DNA of 37,500 nt from Nitrospirales bacterium (GTDB lineage: Bacteria; Nitrospirota; Nitrospiria; Nitrospirales; UBA8639), in contig WHTE01000012.1 in assembly GCA_009377845.1 (NCBI GenBank), positions 1 to 37,500 of the forward strand, written 5' to 3'. The notes below the pieces were generated by a model, which searched no databases, was not told the origin of the DNA, and saw only the letters and a list, made by a program, of their open reading frames with translations. Positions 17,755-28,543 of this stretch are shown piece after piece. How positions within the stretch are numbered: position 1 is the stretch's first letter; every line of letters begins with the position of its first letter. A program made the position numbers and the translations under genes.

Positions 17755-19236
17755 TCACCTTCTAGGGGGCCATAGGGCAGCATGGGCCTTCCGAAGAAGC
17801 TGGTCGCGGGACGTTTCCCTGGCATCAAAAGCCACGATCTGCAGATGGTAGTCGTCGGCTAGGCGCTGCCAGGTTTGCTGTCGTTCTATCATTTGGACTG
17901 GGTCAGCCACATGTCGATATGGCTCTTGGTCAAGTATGAGGAGCAATTGGTGTTGCCCTTTAGTGGCTTCCATGTGGGCTTGCAGCGCACGAAATACCTC
18001 ACCATGCACCTCCACTTCCGGGGTTTGCGCCAGATTACATACGATGGCCACCGTTTGGGGCGAGGAGGTGGGCGTCAACCAGGGAAAGCTCTCCTGACCA
18101 TAGGGGAGCGGTTCTCGCCAATGCAACGTCGCCTGATTACCAATGAGATCCAGGAGACATTTTCCAAGAAATTCCAAGGCCGCCTGGGATGGTTGATAAC
18201 TATAAGGAACAATTTCAATTTGGATGCCTCGACCGCGATCGGTGGTCAGGAGCTGCAGATAATACGGCTCATCAAGGGGGAGCGTGAACGATTCGGCGGC
18301 CTTGCGGGCTGAGCGTGCGGATATCCAGGCGAAGATCAACCGTGGCAGGACAATCCCGGCAAAGCCGGTCAGCGCCCACATATGAATCCATGGAGCGGCG
18401 GAGCCATGGCCGGGAGCTTGAAGTTGTGCAATGTCCTCGACTCGCGGAAACGGGAACCCCAGTAGCCAGGCAGCGGGTCCCAGCAGTCCGTGTAAGATGG
18501 TATGCACCTGTGCAGGTAACAAGAAGGTACTTTCCCAGGTGGCTCGATAATCCAATACCAGTCCTCTGAAGTACATACTGAGGATGATGCCAAGTGCCAC
18601 GCAGGTTGCTCCAAGATGAAGCAGATGGCGAACTCGACTGATTATGACGGGATGGCCTTGTATCCACCACAGGTTCATGAATCGTTCTGCAGACTGCAGT
18701 ACCCACTCTCTGCCTGTACTTCCAGGTAGTACAACATGTTGCCATGGTCCTTTCCCCAGCATTTCCGACAATTTGGCTAACCCTGTTGACATGGAACGGA
18801 GGAGAGGTCCGGTTGGGTCTTTTCCCAGAAGAGGAATGAGAAGAGTCAATGCATAGATGCCGATGTTCCACAGTAGCAGAAGCAGTAGCGGAAAATTTAA
18901 TAGATTTACTCGTTGAGACGTTCCTAGGCCATTGATGAGAAGGCCGGCAGCAAAGGCCGGAACCACCACCATAAAGGAAGGAAGATCTGCCTGGGCGCCA
19001 CGGAATGATTCCGTTATTGTTGGGTAGGAAGAGGAAAGGAAATTCCAGAGAGATTCGGTCCGGTGGGTGATGAATTGGATTGAACCTTCAGAAGACGAGG
19101 GTGGTAGGTGAGAAGAGATTTTTTTGGCGTGTTGGTTGGCCTGCTGTCTGTTGGAGAATGGGATGTATTGTGCTTGTGGGTCTGATTGTTCCAGGGCCTG
19201 GATAAACAGAATTTTGGAAAATTGTGTCGAATTCAT
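17755..19236 (-). CDS. DUF2868-like membrane protein, partner of the downstream GTPase
   Basis: 493 aa with several TM segments ('FMVVVPAFAAGLLINGLG...LLLLLLWNIGIYALTLLIPLLG'); 6-bp gap to GTPase gene. Confidence 0.75.
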   Translation of the reverse strand: MNSTQFSKILFIQALEQSDPQAQYIPFSNRQQANQHAKKISSHLPPSSSEGSIQFITHRTESLWNFLSSSYPTITESFRGAQADLPSFMVVVPAFAAGLLINGLGTSQRVNLLNFPLLLLLLWNIGIYALTLLIPLLGKDPTGPLLRSMSTGLAKLSEMLGKGPWQHVVLPGSTGREWVLQSAERFMNLWWIQGHPVIISRVRHLLHLGATCVALGIILSMYFRGLVLDYRATWESTFLLPAQVHTILHGLLGPAAWLLGFPFPRVEDIAQLQAPGHGSAAPWIHMWALTGFAGIVLPRLIFAWISARSARKAAESFTLPLDEPYYLQLLTTDRGRGIQIEIVPYSYQPSQAALEFLGKCLLDLIGNQATLHWREPLPYGQESFPWLTPTSSPQTVAIVCNLAQTPEVEVHGEVFRALQAHMEATKGQHQLLLILDQEPYRHVADPVQMIERQQTWQRLADDYHLQIVAFDARETSRDQLLRKAHAALWPPRR

Positions 19237-19459
19237 GACTGTTCATATCCCCGAATCTGAATTGTAGGAAACCTCAGTATTGTATGACCAGGCGAAAATG
19301 ATAGGGGACATGGACCCATGAAAAGGAATGACATGATCGTAGCATGCGGGGAAAAGGAACTGGCTATTTTTGTTTAGAGAAAGACGGCTGATTTGATCTT
19401 ATGGTGTATGGTAAAGAAGATGAATACAGGGGACAAACGGTGTGCCTGCGTTGCTTGCG

Positions 19460-20590
19460 TCAGGAATGGAGGGGTGCAGAACCGGCGTTTTCGGATTTCG
19501 AAGAAGAAGAGTCCGGTCGAGGCTTTTGAGTTTTGTTTCCCACGAATTGGGTAACAGAGACTTCAGAATCCAACAGGATGCTGATCCAATGGGTGGAGGA
19601 GCTGCTTTCCAGGGCGATTTTCACGACCATGGTTATGGGAACGGATAACAACATTCCGGCCGGTCCCCACACCCAACCCCAGAAAATCAAGGATAGAAAC
19701 ACCACAAGAGTGGAAAGACCGAGTTTTCGCCCCATGAGCTTTGGTTCCAGGGCGTTACCGAAGACCAGATTGACGACGCCATACCCCGCTGCAACCAGCA
19801 ATGCGCGTCCTAGGCCAAATTGAATGTAACCCAACAGCACTGGGGGAACCGCCGCAATAATGGATCCAAGGTTAGGAATGAAATTCAACAAAAAAGCCAG
19901 AAGGCCCCAGATAACGGGAAAATCAATCCCCAGTGCCCAGACCCAAATTGCCACGATCACACCTGTCCCAAGGCTGACAACGGTTTTTATGGCTAAATAG
20001 TTGTTGACGGCGGCCGTAATTTTTTTTACCTGCGACAAGGTTCCTTTCGGATCACCGAATGCGGCCCCCACTTTCTGCTGAAAACTGGAAGCCTCAAACA
20101 AGATAAAAATGACGGTCAGGAGAATTAAAAAAGAATTGGTGAGAATACCCCCCAATCCTGACAACATGTTGGCGACAAGTCGCATAGAGGCACCCGGATC
20201 GATGGATTTTAATAATATGTCTTTATCGAGTTGGAAGCCTAACCCCTGAATCCATTGGATGATGGGCTCGATCTCCTTGGTAAGCCGAGCCTGGTAGCGG
20301 GGGATGGCTTCAAAGAAATCATCCAACGAGGTCCCGATAATCAGAATGAACACAAATCCGACACCGAGCACTCCCAGGACCACCAATAACACCGCCAACG
20401 GCGCTGGAATCCCTTTTTGTCGAAGCCAAAAAACGGGTGAGGTACTAATAATGGCGAGGAATGCCGCGACAATGAGAGGGACGAGGATTGGTTCAGCGGC
20501 CCGCATACCAGCCACAACGATGACAAATGCTGCTGCGGTCAATAGGAACCGGCCGATTGGAGTTTGGGGGGAAGTAGGTGTCTGCATCAT
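19460..20590 (-). CDS. AI-2E family transporter / permease (PerM-like)
   Basis: Multiple TM; 'LGIDFPVIWGLLAFLLNFIPNLGSIIAAVPPVLLGYIQFG' and 'LGLSTLVVFLSLIFWGWVWGPAGMLLSVPITMVVKIALE' are characteristic. Confidence 0.92.
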   Translation of the reverse strand: MMQTPTSPQTPIGRFLLTAAAFVIVVAGMRAAEPILVPLIVAAFLAIISTSPVFWLRQKGIPAPLAVLLVVLGVLGVGFVFILIIGTSLDDFFEAIPRYQARLTKEIEPIIQWIQGLGFQLDKDILLKSIDPGASMRLVANMLSGLGGILTNSFLILLTVIFILFEASSFQQKVGAAFGDPKGTLSQVKKITAAVNNYLAIKTVVSLGTGVIVAIWVWALGIDFPVIWGLLAFLLNFIPNLGSIIAAVPPVLLGYIQFGLGRALLVAAGYGVVNLVFGNALEPKLMGRKLGLSTLVVFLSLIFWGWVWGPAGMLLSVPITMVVKIALESSSSTHWISILLDSEVSVTQFVGNKTQKPRPDSSSSKSENAGSAPLHS

Positions 20591-20794
20591 CGGTGATTGG
20601 GGATGGGGAGGATCTTGAGATCTAGGCGACAGCCTCACCCCTCTTTTCTGTATGATACTTGCTTTTTTCTTTCCTGTCTTCGAGTGGAAGGAGGTTTGTA
20701 TTGTGGCCACAAAAATGGGGAAAATGGAAATTTTAAGAGGTAAGTTCACTCTTGAACTTTTCTGGGTGGTTTCGACCTGAGGATGGGTAGGCGA

Positions 20795-21658
20795 CTACTC
20801 CTGAATGGCTTTCAAGCGTTGCTGGAGATAGGCATTTCGGACAGCTCCATACAAATCAAGTGTTCCTTCCTCGACGCCTTGAAATTTTTCTAGTGAGAGT
20901 GCCCGGAGATTCACCGTTTCGCCGCCGCTCATTCCAAGCCGTGCATAGTTGATGGTCGGATCATGTTGGAACAACCGGGGGGCGTCGGCGATTTCAAAAA
21001 TGGGAAGGACCAGCCAATTAAAGGGATCAAGGAAGGTGTCACCGATAAATCCAATTCCATCTCGTAATGTGAAGGGCCCCAGGAGAGGAATCATGAGAAA
21101 AGGTCCCGGCGGTACGCCATAGGTCCCCAATGTTTGCCCCAGGTCTTCTTGGGGGGTATCCAACTCAAACATGATTTTAGCGGGGTCAAACAATCCTCCC
21201 ACCCCAAGGGTGGAATTGATGAGGAACCGGCTCAGTTCAATCCCAGCCCCATGAAACTTAGCTTGAAACAGGTTGTTCAACAATCTGGGGACAAATCGAA
21301 TATTGTAAAATACGTTGGAGAAGCTTTGTTGCACATCGGGAGGGATAAAGAAATTGTAAACCTTGGCAGCCGGTTTCACCACATATTTGTCCAGCCGGTA
21401 ATTAAACTCAAAAACAGCGGAATTGACAGGTTCTAACGGATCATATTCCTTTACCGGGACATGGTCGAATTCGTCAAAGGGATCAAAAAATGCACTTTGA
21501 TTGCCTTGCCCTTCGAATGTGGGTCCGTCCATGGATTCAGCTATCTGAGCTTCAGATCCTGTTTCCGCATCACCTTGGGTTTTGGTGGATTTGCCATTCC
21601 CCGCACATCCACCAAATCCTAAGGCGAGGCATACTATCACCAGGATTTGCAACCGCAT
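20795..21658 (-). CDS. mlaA: MlaA/VacJ family lipoprotein
   Basis: Lipobox 'LGFGGCAG' after MRLQILVIVCLA; 'YDPLEPVNSAVFEFNYRLDKYVVKPAAKVYNFFIPPDVQQSFSNVFYNI', 'DLGQTLGTYGVPPGPFLMIPLLGPFTLRDGIG'. Confidence 0.92.
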   Translation of the reverse strand: MRLQILVIVCLALGFGGCAGNGKSTKTQGDAETGSEAQIAESMDGPTFEGQGNQSAFFDPFDEFDHVPVKEYDPLEPVNSAVFEFNYRLDKYVVKPAAKVYNFFIPPDVQQSFSNVFYNIRFVPRLLNNLFQAKFHGAGIELSRFLINSTLGVGGLFDPAKIMFELDTPQEDLGQTLGTYGVPPGPFLMIPLLGPFTLRDGIGFIGDTFLDPFNWLVLPIFEIADAPRLFQHDPTINYARLGMSGGETVNLRALSLEKFQGVEEGTLDLYGAVRNAYLQQRLKAIQE

Positions 21659-22212
21659 CGATTTTTCCTCATGCCAAAGGCTGTTATCCCAAGAGTTACT
21701 TGGAAATGGCCCACTCCATAAATAAGTTGGAGTCGACTTGGGTATTAGCAAGATTGAACAATTTTAAAGATTTCACAAAAAAACCCGGTGGACTGTAACA
21801 AAATCTTGAACCCAAGCCAAGAATTTCTTTAGTCGTCAGAACCTCTCTGAACTTCGGTGAGTGCCTCCAAGATTCATGTTTTCTTATTTTATGAGGGCAT
21901 TCTGAACGCAGCTGTAAGAGCTGTCAGTTTCCCTGACAGAACGGTACAGAGAAAAAGATAGGAGAAAATTAGAGGCTGACAATTCTATGCCATGATATCC
22001 CCATGGGTTGTAAACTGCATCGACGCTTTTGTCCTGACAAATTCATATAGAAGGAAAGCTTTTCATACTATTAGAGAGGAGTCGGCATTAACTAAAACCA
22101 AAGAGCACGATATGCAGAAACTTCTGTGGTGGCACTCCCTTTGCTCATTCGTAGCAGGTGAGTATTGAGGTTCACGAGGCACCAATGCCTCTTGTCAGGA
22201 AGGGGAGGTGAC

Positions 22213-23865
22213 ATGAGAACTTTCAACGGAAGGGAGTCAGGAATGAGCCAATCGGTTACAGCCCAGAAGTCTTCGTGGAATGGATCGATTAAACCGGTGA
22301 AAAAGCATGATCGCCATCCTGTCTCGTCTGGTGAGGGGTCCCCTGCAGAGGACAACTCGTCGGGAACCAGCGACAAGCAACTTCCCTTATATCTTAAGGA
22401 AATAGGGCAGGTGGCATTACTGGATCGTGATGGAGAAGTGCGTCTGTGTAAGAAAATTGAGGAAGCAAACCGAAGTAGGCTGGAAATTCTTTTTTCCCTA
22501 CCCATGACGTTGGATTTTCTCCTAGAACAACGGATGCGGTTAACCAATGGTGAGATCGACGCCCGCCATATTGTCCAGAAGGAAAAGGAGGGGGATTTAA
22601 ATACAGAATCTGAGGAAGAAACGGACATTCCGGATTTCCAAAGTGACCAGCAAGAGGATGAAGAATTTCGTCAACGGGTAATTCAACAATTGGTCCACCT
22701 TTGCCACTGTGTTCAATCCATGATGAAGAGGGAAAACGAGATTAATCCTACACACAAACATGGTTCTGTGCTTTATGCTCAAGCTAGAAAGAATTTATTG
22801 AATAGCCTTGAGGGAGTTAATTGGCATCCTGCATTCTACAGCCAGGTAGAAAACCGTCTTCGTGCTGTGGAACGCCAACTTGCAGAGGTGCTGATACGGT
22901 TAGGGATGTCTCCACAAGACATTCGGGATATCGACGATCGAAAAAGCCAGCGGAGACGGAATTCGCTGTTGACCACGAAAAATCGCGTCGAGGAAACGTT
23001 AAGTCAACACCGCTCCGCCCTAGAAGCTACGGAACACCTCAAATGTTTAGAGAATGAGGTTCTTCGCATGTCCTTTGCCGAATTTCTCGTACGGGTTCGG
23101 CAATTGGATCAAGCAAAAACCCGCTTGCATTTCGCCAAGCAGGCCATGTTGGAGGCGAACTTACGGCTGGTCGTCAGTGTCGCCAAACGATACGTAAATA
23201 GAGGGCTCGATCTGCTTGACCTCATTCAAGAGGGCAATATCGGACTCATGCGGGCGGTGGACCGCTTTGAATACCAACGGGGATATAAGTTCAGCACCTA
23301 TGCGACCTGGTGGATTCGGCAGGCAGTAACCCGGGCGTTGGCAGATCAATCCCGGACGGTGCGGATTCCAGTTCATGTGTGTGACGTCCTTACTCGAGTG
23401 CGGCGTACAATGGAACGATTAGCGGTTCAGTTTGGGCGTGAACCCAAATTGGATGACCTAAGCGATGCATTGGAGATTCCTTTAGACAAGCTTTCTGCGA
23501 TGTTGGAAGCGACAAAGGGAACTATGTCACTGGAGACCCCAATGGGAGATGAGGAGGGTTCACCGCTTGCGGATCTTTTGGAAGATCATTCCGCCGTTTC
23601 TCCGTGTTATTCAGCCGAAAGGATTGACCTTCAGGAAAAAGTGACCTCCTTGTTGAAAACGTTAACGCCACGGGAGGCACATATTATTCGGCGACGCTTT
23701 GGGATTGGAGAGCTTGAGGATGCCACGCTGGAAGAAATCGGCCATGAATTCTCCGTGACCCGAGAGCGGATTCGACAAATTGAAGAACGGGCGTTAGCCA
23801 AATTGCGTGAACCCAAGCGAAACGTGGTGTTGCGCAAATATTTCCACCCTTCCGGATCAGCATAA
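22213..23865 (+). CDS. RNA polymerase sigma-70 family factor, RpoD-like
   Basis: Region 1.2 '[25 protein letters not shown]', region 2 '[54 protein letters not shown]', region 4 '[28 protein letters not shown]'; ATG at 22213 after GGGAGGTGAC. Confidence 0.93.
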   Translation: MRTFNGRESGMSQSVTAQKSSWNGSIKPVKKHDRHPVSSGEGSPAEDNSSGTSDKQLPLYLKEIGQVALLDRDGEVRLCKKIEEANRSRLEILFSLPMTLDFLLEQRMRLTNGEIDARHIVQKEKEGDLNTESEEETDIPDFQSDQQEDEEFRQRVIQQLVHLCHCVQSMMKRENEINPTHKHGSVLYAQARKNLLNSLEGVNWHPAFYSQVENRLRAVERQLAEVLIRLGMSPQDIRDIDDRKSQRRRNSLLTTKNRVEETLSQHRSALEATEHLKCLENEVLRMSFAEFLVRVRQLDQAKTRLHFAKQAMLEANLRLVVSVAKRYVNRGLDLLDLIQEGNIGLMRAVDRFEYQRGYKFSTYATWWIRQAVTRALADQSRTVRIPVHVCDVLTRVRRTMERLAVQFGREPKLDDLSDALEIPLDKLSAMLEATKGTMSLETPMGDEEGSPLADLLEDHSAVSPCYSAERIDLQEKVTSLLKTLTPREAHIIRRRFGIGELEDATLEEIGHEFSVTRERIRQIEERALAKLREPKRNVVLRKYFHPSGSA

Positions 23866-23952
23866 GAGAGCCTATATGAGGTCCGAGTCCCGTGTTTGCC
23901 CTTTGGAGATATAAGAAGACAGTTGGCTCTCAGATTGGTAAAAGACTCGAAA

Positions 23953-24633
23953 TTAGGGAAAGAGCTGATCGTCATGGAGTGGGGGAAAGTCAGTCGCTGA
24001 TGGTTCGTGCTGACCATAACTGCCTTGAAAATTGGCCGAGGCCGTGTTGGCGTTGAGGAAGGTCGTTCCATTGAGATTAGCCTGTTGAAAATCGCTCTCA
24101 TTTAGGTCGGCTTCTCGAAAATCAGCCCAAGAGCAATCCGTGGAAAAAAAGTTCCCCCCCCGGATTTGTGCCCGAACAAATGTTGCGCCACGGAGTGTCG
24201 CTTTCTGGAAATCGACTCCTTGAAGATCGGCTTGCTGGAAATCGGCCCAAATGAGATCGGCTTGTGAAAAATTAACCCAGGCCAATTGGGCGCCGGTGAA
24301 ACGGACACTTCGCAGATTAGCCCCTTGAAAATTCGCGCCACGAAGGTCGGTTCCCTCGAAATTCGCTCCGGGTAGATACGCTTCTTGAAAATTGGCGTTC
24401 CGAAGATCCTGGTGGCGGAAGTCGGCTTCCCGGAGGTCAACCTGAAAAAAATCTTGAGACCTTGGTGGGGATGTGTTCCCAGACTGGTCTTCTTCGGATT
24501 TTGCGGTTCTCGTTATTTCAGCGTGCTGTGAGCGTCTCCAAGTCCGATGGGTGTGTAGAAGAAGAGCCCGATCCTCTTCGAAGGTGTTGGGAGGAGGAAG
24601 AGGCTGGAGGGGATTTTCCTCAATCGCCGCCAT
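23953..24633 (-). CDS. Pentapeptide-repeat protein
   Basis: Run of A(D/N)(L/F)xx repeats: 'VDLREADFRHQDLRNANFQEAYLPGANFEGTDLRGANFQGANLRSVRFTGAQLAWVNFSQADL...'; start at MAAIEENPLQP preferred. Confidence 0.92.
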   Translation of the reverse strand: MAAIEENPLQPLPPPNTFEEDRALLLHTHRTWRRSQHAEITRTAKSEEDQSGNTSPPRSQDFFQVDLREADFRHQDLRNANFQEAYLPGANFEGTDLRGANFQGANLRSVRFTGAQLAWVNFSQADLIWADFQQADLQGVDFQKATLRGATFVRAQIRGGNFFSTDCSWADFREADLNESDFQQANLNGTTFLNANTASANFQGSYGQHEPSATDFPPLHDDQLFP

Positions 24634-24952
24634 GGGGAAGTACCACAAAAAGACCACAAAAATTTGTGGAAGAGGGACAATGAAACACGTGAGCGGTTGA
24701 CATTGTGAAACCTTAGCGAAAATGACGACAAGGGTCCAGCCCAGAAAAAGGGCCTGGAAAGAATCAATTTTTGTGTCAATGTCAGATGAGAGTGAAATTT
24801 CTACAAAGGAATGAGAAGAGAGCGGGGGATCGGGGAAACCCAATTATGGTATAAAAATACTGCGACCTTTTATTCATGATGGAAGAATGTCAGGAAGTCC
24901 CAAAAGATTCAATAAAACTGACATAGCACTATCAGGAACATGGTGATGTGAT

Positions 24953-25621
24953 ATGGAATTGACCTCAATTCTTCTATGGGTGGTCATGGCGTTCTTGGGC
25001 TATAGGTTCTGGATCTGGTGGAAAACAAACGGTTCATTCCAGCAAATCTTGGATCACCTTCGATATCGAATTCGAATTGGATTGAGAGCGGGCAGTATTA
25101 AGGAGCTGGAGGCCGTTCAAGACAATCTCCTTCGTCTGGAACAGCAAATACATGCCAGGCTATCTCACATGAAAACGGCGGAAGAATCCTCACATCAACA
25201 TCAGAAATGTCCTCAAGAAATTGATCCTCCGTTTGTTCCCTTCGAACAGTCTGGGGACTCCACCTCCTCAATGAACGCACCCTTTTCTCGCCCACGGTCA
25301 ATCGTGCGGAATGGTCTTCGATTTACTCTCAGCGATTCTATTTGGTCTCATATGGGAGTGGCGACGAGGGAAGATTTAGAGGATGGCCAAGTTCAGGCCA
25401 TGGTGCAAGGGCCGTTCTGTCGAGTTTGTTTGAAACGATTGGTGGGACGGGATCGTGTTCATGATGCAGAGGTTCCAGCGCAGTGCCGTCACTGTGGATT
25501 TTCCTGGAACAATCAAGCATCCGATAATCTGTCAATTTCTCTGCTCGAGGTCAAGCGCCAGGTATATGACAGCCTTGAACGTGAATTGAGAACGAACCGA
25601 AGAGTTCAATGCGAGGCGTAG
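24953..25621 (+). CDS. Hypothetical membrane-anchored protein with C-terminal zinc-ribbon-like CxxC pairs
   Basis: N-terminal TM 'ILLWVVMAFLGYRFWIWW'; 'CRVCLKRLVGRDRVHDAEVPAQCRHCGFSW'. Confidence 0.7.
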   Translation: MELTSILLWVVMAFLGYRFWIWWKTNGSFQQILDHLRYRIRIGLRAGSIKELEAVQDNLLRLEQQIHARLSHMKTAEESSHQHQKCPQEIDPPFVPFEQSGDSTSSMNAPFSRPRSIVRNGLRFTLSDSIWSHMGVATREDLEDGQVQAMVQGPFCRVCLKRLVGRDRVHDAEVPAQCRHCGFSWNNQASDNLSISLLEVKRQVYDSLERELRTNRRVQCEA

Positions 25622-25716
25622 ACGTTGGTCAGAAGATGAAAACGGTCCTGGTGAGCGGTCTATCGCTGTCATGCAGAACTTGTGTGGGTGTAGTTGGGAT
25701 GCTATAACCGAGCACT

Positions 25717-26406
25717 ATGAACGCTTGCCCTTCGTGTTCACAAGAAAATCCAGAAGCAGCGAATTTTTGTTTACAGTGTGGACAAGCTCTCGTCCCCCTT
25801 TCTTCGGAGGCTGGCTCTGAAGCGGTCCAGACCAAGACGACTCTCACTCAGTCCCAACTGTGGGAAACGTTCATCGGCCCGAGTAAATCCATTCAATTCT
25901 CATTAAAAGCAGGGTGGGTATGGCGCCCGGCTTTTTTGTACTACAAGGAAAAGTTTGCAACTATTGAAACTCCTCAGGGTCCACGATTTGCGTTAAGTTG
26001 GAACTGGCCGGCCGCGTTGTTTGATTCTTTCCTTTGGTTTTTATATCGCAAGATGTACATGTTTGCATTGCTATACGCCGTGGCCCCGGCCCTCGCCATT
26101 TTTTTGACCGGGGATATGATGGTGGGAATAGTATCGAGAATTTTGGCGGGGGCCAGCGCGAACTACTTGTATTATTGGCATGCGAAAGACAAGGTTCAGC
26201 GAATCATGGCGGTCCCCAATCTTGATGCCACAGTCCGTGCCAGGTTGATTCAGGAAGAGGGTGGAGTCCAGCCGTACGTGCTCTGGTTAGGAGCGGCACT
26301 GCACGTGTTGATGCTTGGGTTGTTGATTGCAGCGATTGTTCAGGGGCCTCCTGGGGCAGACCCACTCGGGGGGTCTGAAGGGAGTCCGGTTCCCAAATTC
26401 TTTTAA
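25717..26406 (+). CDS. Zinc-ribbon + DUF2628-like membrane protein
   Basis: 'MNACPSCSQENPEAANFCLQCGQALV' zinc ribbon; 'GWVWRPAFLYYKEKFATIETPQGPRFALSWNWPAALFDSFLWFLYRKMY' as in DUF2628. Confidence 0.8.
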   Translation: MNACPSCSQENPEAANFCLQCGQALVPLSSEAGSEAVQTKTTLTQSQLWETFIGPSKSIQFSLKAGWVWRPAFLYYKEKFATIETPQGPRFALSWNWPAALFDSFLWFLYRKMYMFALLYAVAPALAIFLTGDMMVGIVSRILAGASANYLYYWHAKDKVQRIMAVPNLDATVRARLIQEEGGVQPYVLWLGAALHVLMLGLLIAAIVQGPPGADPLGGSEGSPVPKFF

Positions 26407-26423
26407 GGTGGAGGATAGGGGCT

Positions 26424-27257
26424 CTAGGTTGAAGAAGGGGCAGCGTGGTGAGCCGAGGTGGTTTGCCAATTGAACCAGGCTCGAAACCAATCGTAGTCAG
26501 ATTGATAGGCGGTGAATTTGGCGTCCCCCTGTTGGCCCTTTTCCGTCAAAAGGGTGTAGGTTCGAGGCCAATTTTTCGTCCACCAGGATTTGAGGGCTTC
26601 AGGGGTTGACGGCTGATCATCGAATTGAAAAATGTCTGCGGCGGCAACAAGTTGCGCGATAAGCTTCCAGACGCGGTCTTTTCCCAATCCCAAATTTCGG
26701 AAGTGTTCCCGTAATAAAAAGACCACCCATAATTCCGCACTATGTTTCTTATTGTGTTTAAAGGGTTGTGTTTGACGAAGAGGGATAGGGTCAAAATTTT
26801 TGATAATGGAGGTATAATCGGGACCTCCGTAGCCACCTATCACTTCTGCGATTCCCTCTAACATGTTGGCCAATTCAACCTCCACTTCTGGCCGAGGAGA
26901 GGCATCGGGCGTATCGAGCGGGCTGGGTGTGGTGAGCATATCAATCACGGGCTTGAGTTCCCGGAGTCGAACAACAGCGGTTTTTAAAATCCGTTCTGAC
27001 TCCAACCAATAGTCGGAATCGTTTTTAGCGGTTCGTTCCTGGCCCGTGGGGGGAAGGACGGGGGGGATCCAATGCCGGATGAGGGTGAATAAGATATAGT
27101 CCAGGTCACCGCCTTCCTGGGCTGCCCGATCTAGTGCGTTTTGTGGCCCGAGACCTTGTTGAAAAAACCGCTCGGTTCGATCTGCCACGCCATGTCGGCG
27201 GGCCAAAGCAGTCCACCAGCCTGCGAATTGTTCCCATTTTTTTTCATCAGAGGCCAT
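26424..27257 (-). CDS. Hypothetical protein
   Basis: 277-aa uninterrupted ORF with ATG, coding-like composition; no recognised domain. Confidence 0.65.
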   Translation of the reverse strand: MASDEKKWEQFAGWWTALARRHGVADRTERFFQQGLGPQNALDRAAQEGGDLDYILFTLIRHWIPPVLPPTGQERTAKNDSDYWLESERILKTAVVRLRELKPVIDMLTTPSPLDTPDASPRPEVEVELANMLEGIAEVIGGYGGPDYTSIIKNFDPIPLRQTQPFKHNKKHSAELWVVFLLREHFRNLGLGKDRVWKLIAQLVAAADIFQFDDQPSTPEALKSWWTKNWPRTYTLLTEKGQQGDAKFTAYQSDYDWFRAWFNWQTTSAHHAAPSST

Positions 27258-27383
27258 AGCGTATCGAAAGAAGATAAAAATTTCTGGCCATGGTACGATT
27301 CGCTGCGCAGCAAAGCAAGCAAGAGCAGGCCACTCAAAAATGTGAAGAGACGGTCACTAAAGGAAGCAAGGGAGGATGAGGAG

Positions 27384-27992
27384 ATGTCCCAGTTGGTTTT
27401 AATTCGTCATGGCGAATCTCAGTGGAATCTGGAAAACCGGTTTACGGGCTGGGTAGATGTGCCGTTATCCTCTAAAGGGGAGCAGGAGGCCCGCGATGCG
27501 GGAAAGAAACTTCGGTCCTTTCGTTTTGATTGTGCGTTTACCTCGGTGTTGATGCGGGCCAAGGAAACTCTACGGCTGGTTCTGGAAGAAATTGGACAGA
27601 CTATAATTCCCATCGAGGAGGACAAAGCACTGAATGAGCGGATGTATGGAGAGTTGCAAGGGTTAAATAAAGCGGAAACGGCGCAAAAGTATGGTGAACA
27701 GCAGGTGAAAATTTGGCGGCGGAGCTTTGATGTGCCCCCCCCTGGTGGTGAAAGTTTGAAGGATACTGCCGAACGAGTCCTTCCATATTATAAGAATCGT
27801 ATCCGGCCGGCCCTGTTGGCGAATAATAAGACGGTATTGGTCGTGGCACATGGCAATAGCTTGCGGTCGTTGGTCATGCATTTAGAACAATTGTCCAAAG
27901 AAACCGTACTTGAGCTGAATATTCCGACGGGTGCGCCATTATGGTATGAGTTGGACTCCAGAGGGGCGGTCTCCAGTCATCGGTACTTGTAA
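27384..27992 (+). CDS. gpmA: 2,3-bisphosphoglycerate-dependent phosphoglycerate mutase-like
   Basis: 'LVLIRHGESQWNLENRFTGWVDVPLSSKGEQEA', 'LNERMYGELQGLNKAETAQKYGEQQVKIWRRSFDVPPPGGESL', 'VVAHGNSLRSLVMHLE'; ATG at 27384. Confidence 0.93.
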   Translation: MSQLVLIRHGESQWNLENRFTGWVDVPLSSKGEQEARDAGKKLRSFRFDCAFTSVLMRAKETLRLVLEEIGQTIIPIEEDKALNERMYGELQGLNKAETAQKYGEQQVKIWRRSFDVPPPGGESLKDTAERVLPYYKNRIRPALLANNKTVLVVAHGNSLRSLVMHLEQLSKETVLELNIPTGAPLWYELDSRGAVSSHRYL

Positions 27993-28089
27993 GTGAGCCT
28001 ATATAGCCATGCCAATGCTTCTAAAACGAATTTGCACGTAATCTTTTCCTAAGAAGAGTAACTTGCCTCTAGACCCGTTCGGATGATTC

Positions 28090-28479
28090 ATGATCGTTAT
28101 TATCCTTTTCTTTATTGCGGGGTTGTGGATGGCCGATGGGGTGGCCTTGTTGATTGCTCCGGAACGCATGATCGCTACCCTGCGGCAGTCCCTGATTGCG
28201 GCACCAAGATTTTTAAAATGGGGGGGCGTTGCAGCCTTATTGGGCCTTTTTCTGTTATTTGGAACCAGAGGGGTTCCCTACCAACCTCTCTGGATTATCG
28301 TGGGACTGAGTATGGTCGCGAAGGGCATCTTTTTGTATGCCGGACCAGATCTGTGGCGGTTACGGATCGTAAAATGGTGTTTAGAGCGGGAGCTTGTCGA
28401 TTATCGTATCTGGGGCCTCGGGTTATGTGCCCTTTCTGTCCTGCTCCTGGATGCGTTGGGCTGGGGAAAAGGCCCGTAG
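28090..28479 (+). CDS. Small integral membrane protein (possibly DUF2065/YjeT-like)
   Basis: 129 aa, 3-4 TM segments; 'LFFIAGLWMADGVALLIAPERM'. Confidence 0.65.
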   Translation: MIVIILFFIAGLWMADGVALLIAPERMIATLRQSLIAAPRFLKWGGVAALLGLFLLFGTRGVPYQPLWIIVGLSMVAKGIFLYAGPDLWRLRIVKWCLERELVDYRIWGLGLCALSVLLLDALGWGKGP

Positions 28480-28543
28480 CTGATTGTCATAGTGGAGGAA
28501 AATCTGTTACGGCAAGGCCTAAATACAAAAGCAATGAGGGCAT

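Noticed and set aside
23953-24633. Short-period DNA repetition that could suggest a CRISPR or minisatellite
   Set aside because: Explained by the 5-residue (15-bp) periodicity of a pentapeptide-repeat protein.
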